From positions 31,598 through 95,597 of the forward strand of contig CALXRL010000012.1 of NCBI GenBank assembly GCA_944390735.1: a DNA stretch of 64,000 nucleotides. Direction: 5' to 3'. The DNA is from an uncultured Victivallales bacterium (GTDB lineage Bacteria; Verrucomicrobiota; Lentisphaeria; Victivallales; UBA1829). Of this stretch, positions 55,402 through 62,720 are shown piece after piece. Made by a program: the position numbers and the translations under genes. Under the pieces are notes generated by a model that made no database searches, had not been told where the DNA came from, and was given only the letters and a program-made list of their open reading frames with translations. Numbering within the stretch: position 1 is the first letter of the stretch; every line of letters starts with the position of its first letter.

Positions 55402-56958
55402 TCAGACTCCTCTCCGGAGGGCACGACCGGCTAGATAACCGGTCGGGATTCCGTTGCGCAACGCGACCTTTCCGTTTACGGTGACAAGGCGCATGCCCTC
55501 CGCTTTCCGGCATGGTTCGGAAAAGGTTGCGCGATCGCAGACCTCTCCATAACGGAAAACGCAGAGATCGGCAAAGTATCCCTCCGCGAGAATGCCTCGT
55601 TTGCGCAGACCGAAGAGTTCGCACGGCATCGCGGCCGCATGGCGGACAAACTCCGGAAGCGGAACGCCGTTCCGGTATCCGAGACGCAGCAGACGCGCAA
55701 ACGCTCCGAAGCTGCGCGGATGGGGCACCGCAAGTCCCGGAAGCGTGTCCGAACCGTACAGATAGGCACGGTGGCGCATCAGCTCGGCGAAATCGTGTTC
55801 CAGCGCTTCCGGAAGCTCGTCCGCGGATCCGGTTTCGGGACGGAAGGCCAGCTGCAGTTTCTCCTCCGCGAGCAGGTCGATCAGCATATCCGGAATCTCC
55901 TGCTTCCGCTGCCTTGCAATCTCCCGGAAGGTGCGGTTCCGGTAATCGGGATGCCGCGGCGCGTGAAGGACAACGGCATCCGTGCAGAGGGTCTCCGGAC
56001 GGCGCCGCCATTCTTCAAGAATCCGGCGTTTCCAGAGCGGATCGCGCAGTCGTTCCAGAATGCGTTGGAATCCTCCCTCCATCACGCGCATCGGAAGATT
56101 CACCGCCGCATATCCGGCTCCGACGGGATATGGATAAAAATCGGCGGTGATGCGCAATCCTTCCGAGAGACCGCGTTCAATCGGGGCCAGCAGTTGTTCC
56201 AGCTGTCCGGCGGTTTTCGGACCGGTCCGGTAATGGGAGAAGTGCACGCGCGCTCCGCTTCGCCGGGCGAACTCCAGCACCTCTTCCCTCGGATCGAATC
56301 CCGCTGCGTCCTCCCGCAGGGCGGTCCGCTGATGGACGCAGACGGGCGCGTCGAATTCCGCCGCGACACGGGCGAGTGCCGCGGCCTCGTCCGTATCCCC
56401 GAAGGCGGCCGGATAATAGGCCAGACCGGTGGAGAGTGCGCAGGCGCCTTCCTCAAAGGCGCGTCTGGCAAGATCCTGCGCCCTTTTTTCCGGAAGCTTT
56501 TCGTCGCGGAAGTCGCACAGCGCGCAGCGCAGCGGCGAATGAGCCAGATGAACGGCTGCGTTGATCCCGAGCGGCGGAAGCCATTCCAGATACTCCGCAC
56601 AGGAGGAAAAAAGGCGCGGAACCGAACCGAAAATTCCGGACATCACTTCGCCGTAATCGGAGTTTTTCAGCGGAAAGAGTCCGATGCCGCAGGCCCCGGC
56701 GATTTCTGTGGTGATCCCCTGGCAGAGCGCCTCCGCGCGGGCTGGCGCCCGCAGCAGGCGCCAGTCGGAATGGGTGTGAACATCGACGAAGCCGGGTGTG
56801 ACACTCATGCCGGTGGCATCGAATCTCTCCTCCGCCTCGCACTGTTTCAAGTCGCCGACGGCGGCGATCCGGTCTCTGCGAACCGCCACATCCGCCTGAA
56901 ACGGTGTTCCGCCCCGTCCGTCGCAGATCGTTCCTCCGACGATCAGAAGATCATACAT
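55402..56958 (-). CDS. D-aminoacylase/N-acyl-D-amino-acid deacylase family amidohydrolase
   Basis: 518 residues of the metallo-dependent amidohydrolase superfamily. The composite beta-domain start LLIVGGTICDGRG is followed by VTPGFVDVHTHSDW (first metal ligands), CVHQRT, RVHFSHYR and a catalytic Asp in GSDTLPG; the GYFADLCVF and VTVNGKVALRNG tail is typical. The family removes acyl groups from N-acyl-D-amino acids and from N-acetylated amino-sugar acids. In this operon, with SelA-like, RidA and aldolase proteins, removing an acetyl group from a 2-acetamido sugar acid is an attractive inferred role. It begins 4 nt after the RidA stop. Confidence 0.88.
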   Translation of the reverse strand: MYDLLIVGGTICDGRGGTPFQADVAVRRDRIAAVGDLKQCEAEERFDATGMSVTPGFVDVHTHSDWRLLRAPARAEALCQGITTEIAGACGIGLFPLKNSDYGEVMSGIFGSVPRLFSSCAEYLEWLPPLGINAAVHLAHSPLRCALCDFRDEKLPEKRAQDLARRAFEEGACALSTGLAYYPAAFGDTDEAAALARVAAEFDAPVCVHQRTALREDAAGFDPREEVLEFARRSGARVHFSHYRTGPKTAGQLEQLLAPIERGLSEGLRITADFYPYPVGAGYAAVNLPMRVMEGGFQRILERLRDPLWKRRILEEWRRRPETLCTDAVVLHAPRHPDYRNRTFREIARQRKQEIPDMLIDLLAEEKLQLAFRPETGSADELPEALEHDFAELMRHRAYLYGSDTLPGLAVPHPRSFGAFARLLRLGYRNGVPLPEFVRHAAAMPCELFGLRKRGILAEGYFADLCVFRYGEVCDRATFSEPCRKAEGMRLVTVNGKVALRNGIPTGYLAGRALRRGV

Positions 56959-56962
56959 TGCT

Positions 56963-57409
56963 TCACTCCGCCAGCTCGACGATCATTTCCACTTCGACGG
57001 CGATCCCGTTCGGCAGCGATCCCATTCCGACCGCGGAGCGCGCATGACTTCCGATCTTCTCTCCGAACGCCTCCAGAAGCAGTTCGGAGACGCCGTTCAT
57101 CACGGCGGGATGTTCGGTGAAGTTCTCAGCGGCATTGACCATGCCGAAAACTTTGACAAAAAGGCGGAAACGATCCAGGTCGCCGCAGTGGAGCTTGACG
57201 GCTTCCAGACAGTGGATTCCGGCTTCGCGCGCGGCGGCGTAGCCGTCCGCCGTGGTCAGCGATCCGCCGACTTTTCCCTTGATTTTGGTCCCGTGACCCG
57301 AGACGAACAGCAGATTCCCCGTCTGTCTGCTGTGCAAAATGGGATGGCTGCATGGGCCGGGAAGAACAAGATGAATTCCCATTTCCGAAAGTTTTTCTTC
57401 GATTTTCAT
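56963..57409 (-). CDS. RidA/YjgF family enamine/imine deaminase
   Basis: 148 residues from ATG 57409; AAAGGAG lies 10 nt upstream. Rid-family features include LLFVSGHG near residue 35 and a C-terminal ARSAVGMGSLPNGIAVEVEMI with the conserved Arg that binds the substrate carboxylate. RidA proteins hydrolyse the reactive enamine/imine released by PLP-dependent ammonia-lyases. That fits its position right behind the SelA-like PLP protein, with which it shares an ATGA overlap. Length and trimer-type motifs are normal. Confidence 0.92.
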   Translation of the reverse strand: MKIEEKLSEMGIHLVLPGPCSHPILHSRQTGNLLFVSGHGTKIKGKVGGSLTTADGYAAAREAGIHCLEAVKLHCGDLDRFRLFVKVFGMVNAAENFTEHPAVMNGVSELLLEAFGEKIGSHARSAVGMGSLPNGIAVEVEMIVELAE

Positions 57410-58557
57410 GCTTTGTTTTCTCCTTTTTTCAATTGTTGATCCAGTTGCAGAAACCGTTCTGCAATCTGTTCCATTTCCCCGTCCGCCAGACACATGGGGT
57501 TTATGTAAACCCCCGGCCGGTTTTCCGAATAGCAGATGATGGAGGGAGTGCCCTCCTCCAGCATTTTCCGAAGTTCCGAGGGACGCAGCGCCGTGTTTTT
57601 CAAGGCGACGAACGCGCGAGGCAGGGGTTGTCCCGCCTGATTCGGCCAGGTGCGTTCCGCGGAAAAATGGGCGGCATTCTTCAGGGCGTCGATCAGTTTG
57701 CGGACCTCCTGTTCGCACCATTGAAGACGCGATGCTTCATCGGCCTCCACATACCGGCGGATTGCGATATAGAGCGCGACAATCTCCTCGCGACCGATCT
57801 TCATGAGTCTTCCGCAGCCATATTTCGGAAATCCCAGCGAGGCGACGATATCCAGATACTCTTTTTTGCCCACCAGAAGTCCGCTTGCCTGCGGCCCAGC
57901 AAGATCCTTCCCGCCGGAAAAACAGGCCATTTCGCATCCCATGTCCCGGGTGAAATGCCAGAGATTCGATTTCGGCGGCAGCTGAGCGGCTCCGTCCGCC
58001 AGCACGGGAACCCCGAACCGGTGCGCCATCTCCGCGAAGAGCGAAAGATTCAGGCAGCCTTCTCCGTAATATCCGGAAGGCGTCCGCGGTGCAAAGTAGC
58101 AGCAGATTGTGTGTTCTCCGAACGCATTCTCCAGCAGTCGCCGGTCGAACTGCGATTCCAGATTCGGATAGCCGAGAAAACGGAGTCTGACGCCGAGCTG
58201 TTCGATCGCATGATCGTAGGGAATGTGCTGTCCCCAGAGGGCCAGCACTTCGCAGCGGGCAATCTCTTCCGCGGAAAGAGCTGAAAAATCGCGGCCGTAG
58301 TGTTTCGCCGCGCAGGCTGCAACAGCCAGATAAATGGCCGTGCTGCAGGAATTGCAGAGAAATGCCGCTTCGTTATGCGTCAGATCCGCCACCCGTTTGT
58401 GGACCGCGGCCTGAAGACGTTCCAGGGAGACGTAGCTGCGGGCCGCTTCGCACATAGCCGTCAGAGTCTCCTCCGCCATTCTCGAACCTCCGACCACGGT
58501 ATAGGTCCCGGCCGCGTTGATCAGAGTCGGCACTTCCAGTTCCTCGTAGATGTTCAT
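57406..58557 (-). CDS. SelA-like PLP-dependent protein (DgaE-type ammonia-lyase candidate)
   Basis: 383 residues from ATG 58557. Fold-type I PLP enzyme of the SelA/DgaE branch: Asn/Ser/Thr-rich PLP-phosphate site (NSCSTAIYLAVAAC), ADGAAQLPP with Asp against the pyridine N, and SGGKDLAGPQASG with the Schiff-base Lys. DgaE acts as D-glucosaminate-6-phosphate ammonia-lyase; other relatives act on D-amino acids. The neighbouring RidA, aldolase and deacylase genes support an ammonia-lyase on a 2-amino sugar acid or D-amino acid. Both ends overlap neighbours by 4 nt. Confidence 0.85.
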   Translation of the reverse strand: MNIYEELEVPTLINAAGTYTVVGGSRMAEETLTAMCEAARSYVSLERLQAAVHKRVADLTHNEAAFLCNSCSTAIYLAVAACAAKHYGRDFSALSAEEIARCEVLALWGQHIPYDHAIEQLGVRLRFLGYPNLESQFDRRLLENAFGEHTICCYFAPRTPSGYYGEGCLNLSLFAEMAHRFGVPVLADGAAQLPPKSNLWHFTRDMGCEMACFSGGKDLAGPQASGLLVGKKEYLDIVASLGFPKYGCGRLMKIGREEIVALYIAIRRYVEADEASRLQWCEQEVRKLIDALKNAAHFSAERTWPNQAGQPLPRAFVALKNTALRPSELRKMLEEGTPSIICYSENRPGVYINPMCLADGEMEQIAERFLQLDQQLKKGENKA

Positions 58558-59618
58558 TGTCCGTTCTCGTTTCCTTCGATGATGGAGCGGTACCAGCGTC
58601 CCGTCTCGACAAGTCGTTTTTCCAGAGCCGCCATCGGGATCATCACACTGGAGAGGATGCGTTCCGGCCACCGGGGTTTCCTTTCTCCGCTGTCCACGTA
58701 ATCGAGAAAATCGCGGAGAGTGACAAGGTCCGCGCCGTTGTGACCGCCTCCGGAGAGATTCGGTGCGGGAATGCGTTCCCGTTGTCCGTTGGAGAAGCAG
58801 AGTTCGATTTCCGAACCGTGAACTTCCGCGCGGAGTTCGCCTTTGGTTCCGAAAATTTCAAGATTGCGTTCGTAGGAGCTTCCGCAGCTGGTCAGGGTCT
58901 GCGTGAACATGGCGCCGTTGTGGAGGACGCCGGCGATGACGGCGGTGTCGTCGGTCATGGGCGCTTCTCCGTGTCTGCGCCAGAGAAAGTTGTCGCCGGT
59001 GCCCCAGACCGTTTCCGCATAGGAGTCGGCCAGATGCTGAAGAAGATCGGTGTCGTGCGTCAGTTTCGCCGTGAGAAAACTGCCCCGCCGGCAGGAGAAT
59101 TTGTTGATGAGAAACGCTCTTGCAAAATTCTGTCCCACATCGCAGGCACTGCGGATCATGACGATCCTGCCGATTGTCCCGGAGCGGAGAAGCTCTTTCA
59201 GCTTGAGCGCAACGGGAAAGTTCGGCAGATTCAACCCGATCTGAAACCGGCAGTCGCGGGAGGTGACGAAACGATACAGCTCCTCCGCCTGTTCCAGATT
59301 CGGAACAACCGGCTTTTCGCAGTAGACGGCCTTGCCCGCTTCAATCGCATCCTTGACGATCTGCAGATGAGTGTCCTCGTAGGTGGAGATGACAACCGTG
59401 TCGATTTCGGGCATCTCCAGCACTCTGCGATAATCCGTGAAGCAGGGAATCTCCGGACAGCGGAAGGAAAACAGCGGCGAAACAACCGGCCTTTCCCGCA
59501 GATCCGCAATCGCGGCGGGACATCCGTACTCCGGAAGGTGCTGGATCAGCGTTTCCGCCAGCTGCTGGCCCCGCTGTCCAAATGCGATGAATCCGATTCG
59601 ATGATACCTTTGTTCCAT
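58554..59618 (-). CDS. Gfo/Idh/MocA family oxidoreductase (first gene of the operon)
   Basis: 354 residues from ATG 59618 (AAAGGAG 5 nt upstream). Rossmann motif IGFIAFGQRGQQ, CEKPV with the catalytic Lys, and a C-terminal sheet with AKLTHDTDLLQHL. It probably oxidises a sugar or amino sugar with NAD(P). It leads a six-gene, tightly overlapping operon (oxidoreductase, SelA-like, RidA, deacylase, aldolase, SDR). A TATAAT box 41 nt before the ATG lacks a good -35 box, consistent with activation by the divergent AraC protein. Confidence 0.92.
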   Translation of the reverse strand: MEQRYHRIGFIAFGQRGQQLAETLIQHLPEYGCPAAIADLRERPVVSPLFSFRCPEIPCFTDYRRVLEMPEIDTVVISTYEDTHLQIVKDAIEAGKAVYCEKPVVPNLEQAEELYRFVTSRDCRFQIGLNLPNFPVALKLKELLRSGTIGRIVMIRSACDVGQNFARAFLINKFSCRRGSFLTAKLTHDTDLLQHLADSYAETVWGTGDNFLWRRHGEAPMTDDTAVIAGVLHNGAMFTQTLTSCGSSYERNLEIFGTKGELRAEVHGSEIELCFSNGQRERIPAPNLSGGGHNGADLVTLRDFLDYVDSGERKPRWPERILSSVMIPMAALEKRLVETGRWYRSIIEGNENGQ

Positions 59619-59633
59619 GTTGACTCCTTTCTC

Positions 59634-59663
59634 TTGACAATGGATCACGAACGCATATATTAT
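59634..59663 (+). promoter_or_regulatory. Promoter of the AraC regulator
   Basis: TTGACA (59634-59639) with TATATT (59656-59661, 16-nt spacer) or TATTAT (59658-59663, 18-nt spacer). It overlaps the -10 box of the divergent operon. Confidence 0.65.
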
Positions 59664-59664
59664 A
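59659..59664 (-). promoter_or_regulatory. -10 box of the divergent six-gene operon
   Basis: Minus strand TATAAT. The best -35 candidate, TTCCAA, lies 17 nt upstream and is poor, as expected for an activator-dependent promoter. Confidence 0.45.
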
Positions 59665-59686
59665 TCCGGAAAAAGGGTGAATTGGA

Positions 59687-60625
59687 ATGGCAAAAAAAAA
59701 CAAAAATATGGCATTATCCCACATCCTGGAGACCATCGGGAAAAATCCGCTCCGCCCGCCCGCCGCGCTTTTTTCCGGGGGGATCTCCTCGGAGGTTCCG
59801 TTCTTTCCGGAGGATATTCTGGTGTGGAAGTCCTCTTCGGAACAGACGGTGACGGATGTTTCCATTCATCAGCGGATGATCCTGAAAATCATTCTTTCCG
59901 GAGATGTGGTCACTTCCGTGGATGGGCTGCGCATTCCCATGAAGGCGTCGGACATGATCCTCTTTTTCCCCTTCCAGTTCCATTCCACCCGGCTGCTGTG
60001 TGCGCCGCAGGAGTATTCGTTTCTGGCGATTACCTTTACGGAGCGGACGAGAAATTATGCTTCAATGCTGCCGCTGAAAAATCATCTTCTTTCTCCGGAC
60101 CGGGAGGACGCCCGCAACATTGCCTGTCTGATCCGCTCCAGTCTGCGCCGGGAACGCTGTGTTCCGGAGAAGGCGGTGCTCGCCCTGATGGATCTGCTGT
60201 TCGCCCAGAGGCGGAAAGTGCTCCGGAAGGAGAGTCCGGGACGAGCGGCCGCGACCGTTCCGGGGGAGACCGCTGATCGGATCTCCGATTATTTCCGCAG
60301 CCATTTCAATCAGCGGATCTCCCTGAAGACCGTCGCCGCGGAATTCGGCTGCAGCGAAGAGACGATCCGGCGCATGTTTCATCGGAGCTACGGAGAGATT
60401 ACGCCCGGCCGCCTGATCCGCCGTCTGCGGATGCAGTTCGCCGTCGAGATGCTGGAGCACACGCGGGAGCCGATCTCCCGGATCGCCGAACAGTGCGGAT
60501 ATTCGGACACCTTTGTTTTCAGCAAGGCCTTCCGGCGTCTGACCGGCGTTTCCCCGCAGCAGCACCGGAAGGCTTATTTCGCTTCCGTCGGCGGAAAGAA
60601 CGGGAGGCATTTTCCGCCTTCCTGA
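59687..60625 (+). CDS. AraC family transcriptional regulator (divergent to the six-gene operon)
   Basis: 312 residues. The N-terminal half is a cupin-like sensor (LKIILSGDVVTSVDGLRIPMKASDM with FFPFQFHSTRLL). The C-terminal double helix-turn-helix reads ISLKTVAAEFGCSEETIRRMF and ISRIAEQCGYSDTFVFSKAF, followed by GVSPQQHRK. It is predicted to sense a sugar acid or related inducer and activate the adjacent operon. AAGGG lies about 10 nt before ATG 59687. Two 13-nt direct repeats (15-nt period) follow immediately after the stop codon. Confidence 0.9.
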   Translation: MAKKNKNMALSHILETIGKNPLRPPAALFSGGISSEVPFFPEDILVWKSSSEQTVTDVSIHQRMILKIILSGDVVTSVDGLRIPMKASDMILFFPFQFHSTRLLCAPQEYSFLAITFTERTRNYASMLPLKNHLLSPDREDARNIACLIRSSLRRERCVPEKAVLALMDLLFAQRRKVLRKESPGRAAATVPGETADRISDYFRSHFNQRISLKTVAAEFGCSEETIRRMFHRSYGEITPGRLIRRLRMQFAVEMLEHTREPISRIAEQCGYSDTFVFSKAFRRLTGVSPQQHRKAYFASVGGKNGRHFPPS

Positions 60626-60626
60626 T

Positions 60627-60654
60627 CCGCCGGATCGTTTCCCGCCGGATCGTT
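60627..60654. repeat. 13-nt tandem repeat directly after the AraC stop codon
   Basis: CCGCCGGATCGTT occurs at 60627-60639 and 60642-60654 (15-nt period), within two bases of the stop at 60623-60625. Confidence 0.6.
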
Positions 60655-60768
60655 CCCCTCAGAGTCCAGGACCGAGTTCCCGTCGTTTGAACGCGCGCTC
60701 TCCGGAGCATCGACGGAATGTGGTTTCCCCTCCTGAAATAAAAAAATGTTTTTTTTTGAAAATCCCTC

Positions 60769-60797
60769 TTGCGGATTTCCATATTATCGTGTATAAT
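60769..60797 (+). promoter_or_regulatory. Promoter of cassette F
   Basis: TTGCGG (60769-60774) and a perfect TATAAT (60792-60797) with a 17-nt spacer; the -10 box runs into two tandem 20-nt repeats. Confidence 0.6.
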
Positions 60798-60832
60798 GTT
60801 AGAAAAGTTCAGATAATGTTAGATAATTTCAG
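60793..60832. repeat. Tandem 20-nt repeats over the cassette F -10 box and leader (candidate operator)
   Basis: Two copies, 60793-60812 and 60813-60832, begin ATAATGTTAGA and end TTCAG, differing at two positions. They span the -10 box and leader, where a repressor would block transcription. Confidence 0.65.
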
Positions 60833-60845
60833 AAAGGTTCCGGTC

Positions 60846-61997
60846 ATGCCCGAACTTCAGGAAACAGGGAAAAAAGCGAGAAAACGGCGTTTGAATGCGC
60901 TGGAAGTGGTTCGGCTTCAGGCCCTCTGCCGGGATCGTCTTGTTTCGGAACTGTACCGGGAGAGGGCGTATCCCGGAATGCCGATTCCCGGCGTGAAGAC
61001 GTTGAGCGAACAGTATGCGATTCCGCTGAGCGTGGTCCGGTCGACGTTGAACGCTCTTCGTGCCGAAGGCGTTCTGGAGAGCGTCCCCCGGGAGGGGATG
61101 AAGGTGGTCTCCCTTCCGAGTCGTCCGAAAAGCCTGAAAGGAATCCGCATCGCCATGATCGCGGAACTGGAGGAATCCAATCCGGACTACGTTTACAACC
61201 GCTCCGCGGAGATTGCAACCGGAATGGATCGGATCCTGAATGAACAGGGCGGACATATGGATTTCTTCAATCTCTGGCAGAAAACAGATCCGGATTCCTT
61301 TTTTCATCAGCTGTCCCATTCCGGATACGATGCGCTGATCGTGGCGATCAGCCGCTATCAGACAACGGATTTCCTCCGGGAATATCCCTTCCTCACCATA
61401 CCCTGCATCAGCATCGACTGCAACGTGGAGGGAATCGACTGCGTGGATTTCGATGATGAACAGATCGGACACCGGATTGCCCGTCACGCGTTGGAACTGG
61501 GGCATCGGCGAACGCTGTATTATCATTATTCCTATCATTCCTGGTCGGAGATGCGTCTGAAGGGGATCCGCAAGGAATTCGCCGCGTGGGGGGTCCCGCC
61601 CCCGGATGTGGTGGACTATCCGTTTGTCCGGGAGGATCACGAGGATTTCGTCTCCCGCAATTTCGACCGGATCGCAAAAGGAAACTACACGTTTGTCATG
61701 GCGGCGAACGACAGGCTCGCCAAGTCGATTTTACTGGCCGCCCGCCGCAGAAACCTCCGGATCCCCGGGGACTTCTCCCTGAGCGGAGTCGACGATTCCC
61801 CCTTCTTCCGGGATCTGAACCTGACAACCGTCTCCCTCCATTCCATGGATCTGGGGCTGGCCGCCCTGGAGCTTTTGAAACGAAGACTCTTTATGCCGGA
61901 ATCTCATGCGGAACCGGAAAAAGTTCTTGTCCCATGTCCGCTGATCGTTCGAAATACCACAGGAAAAATAACAGGGGAGATTTTTAATGAGAAGTGA
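60846..61997 (+). CDS. GntR-type DNA-binding/LacI-type sensor regulator (cassette F)
   Basis: 383 residues from ATG 60846 (AAAGG 8 nt upstream). An N-terminal winged helix of GntR type ([38 protein letters not shown]) precedes a full LacI-type sensor ([62 protein letters not shown]). It likely represses the operon through the tandem repeats at 60793-60832. Its last codons overlap the pseudopilin start by 11 nt. Confidence 0.9.
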   Translation: MPELQETGKKARKRRLNALEVVRLQALCRDRLVSELYRERAYPGMPIPGVKTLSEQYAIPLSVVRSTLNALRAEGVLESVPREGMKVVSLPSRPKSLKGIRIAMIAELEESNPDYVYNRSAEIATGMDRILNEQGGHMDFFNLWQKTDPDSFFHQLSHSGYDALIVAISRYQTTDFLREYPFLTIPCISIDCNVEGIDCVDFDDEQIGHRIARHALELGHRRTLYYHYSYHSWSEMRLKGIRKEFAAWGVPPPDVVDYPFVREDHEDFVSRNFDRIAKGNYTFVMAANDRLAKSILLAARRRNLRIPGDFSLSGVDDSPFFRDLNLTTVSLHSMDLGLAALELLKRRLFMPESHAEPEKVLVPCPLIVRNTTGKITGEIFNEK

Positions 61998-62664
61998 TGG
62001 ACCGAATAAAACAGAACCCGTTCATTTTACCTTGATAGAGCTTCTGATCGTTATTGCAATAATTGCGATTCTGGCCGCTCTTCTTCTGCCCGCTCTGAAT
62101 TCCGCGAGGGGGAAAGCGAATACCGCCCGGTGCTCCAGCAATCTGAAGCAGATCTTTTCCGGCGGAGTGGCCGCCTACTGCAACGATTATGACGATTATC
62201 TCTGTCCCTGCAATCAGAACTCCTACAGTTTCACGAATTATCTGGGCAGGGATTATTTCCGTCTCCGGTCCAATTACGGGACGTCCGGCAGTCTGGAGCA
62301 GGCATACAAGACCATTTTCGCCTGTCCGGCCGATTTGAACCTGACCATTCCGGCAACGGGACTCTCCTGGCTTCCCTCGACTTATACAATCAATCGCCGC
62401 AATGGATATACCGGAAGCGGGGAGCCCGTTCCCCTGTTCAAAATTCAGAAGGTCAAAAATCCGACGCAGTCCTCCTACATGATTGAGGCCAAGGGCGACT
62501 CCGGATACGGCGACATGAGCAACGACTACTGGTATAAACAGCATAAGAACAACCATTCCAACGGAATGAATCTTCTGTTTGTCGACGGTCATGTCGGGTA
62601 TTACAGCGGTTCTTTTCTCCGCACCGTCACTCCCGCGAATCCCCCGATTCAATGGTGGAAGTGA
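61987..62664 (+). CDS. Pseudopilin-like protein with prepilin N-terminus and H-X9-DG tail (cassette F)
   Basis: 225 residues. Leader [13 protein letters not shown], then [16 protein letters not shown]; His13 replaces the Gly expected before the cleavage site. The C-terminus has a His, nine residues and VDGHV, a full H-X9-DG motif. Within the globular part, [10 protein letters not shown] and a later FACPAD suggest a disulphide. It overlaps the regulator by 11 nt and precedes the LamG hydrolase by 56 nt. Confidence 0.9.
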   Translation: MRSDGPNKTEPVHFTLIELLIVIAIIAILAALLLPALNSARGKANTARCSSNLKQIFSGGVAAYCNDYDDYLCPCNQNSYSFTNYLGRDYFRLRSNYGTSGSLEQAYKTIFACPADLNLTIPATGLSWLPSTYTINRRNGYTGSGEPVPLFKIQKVKNPTQSSYMIEAKGDSGYGDMSNDYWYKQHKNNHSNGMNLLFVDGHVGYYSGSFLRTVTPANPPIQWWK

Positions 62665-62720
62665 GAAGATCATCCACGTTTTCTTCCGAGACAACATTCA
62701 ACAACAGGAATTGAGACAGA

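Noticed and set aside
60793..60832. CRISPR-like repeats
   Set aside because: Only two abutting copies without spacers, located on a promoter.
60816..60848. An upstream ATG start for the cassette F regulator
   Set aside because: It falls inside the tandem repeats, close to the predicted transcript start, and lacks a ribosome-binding site; ATG 60846 has AAAGG at 8 nt.
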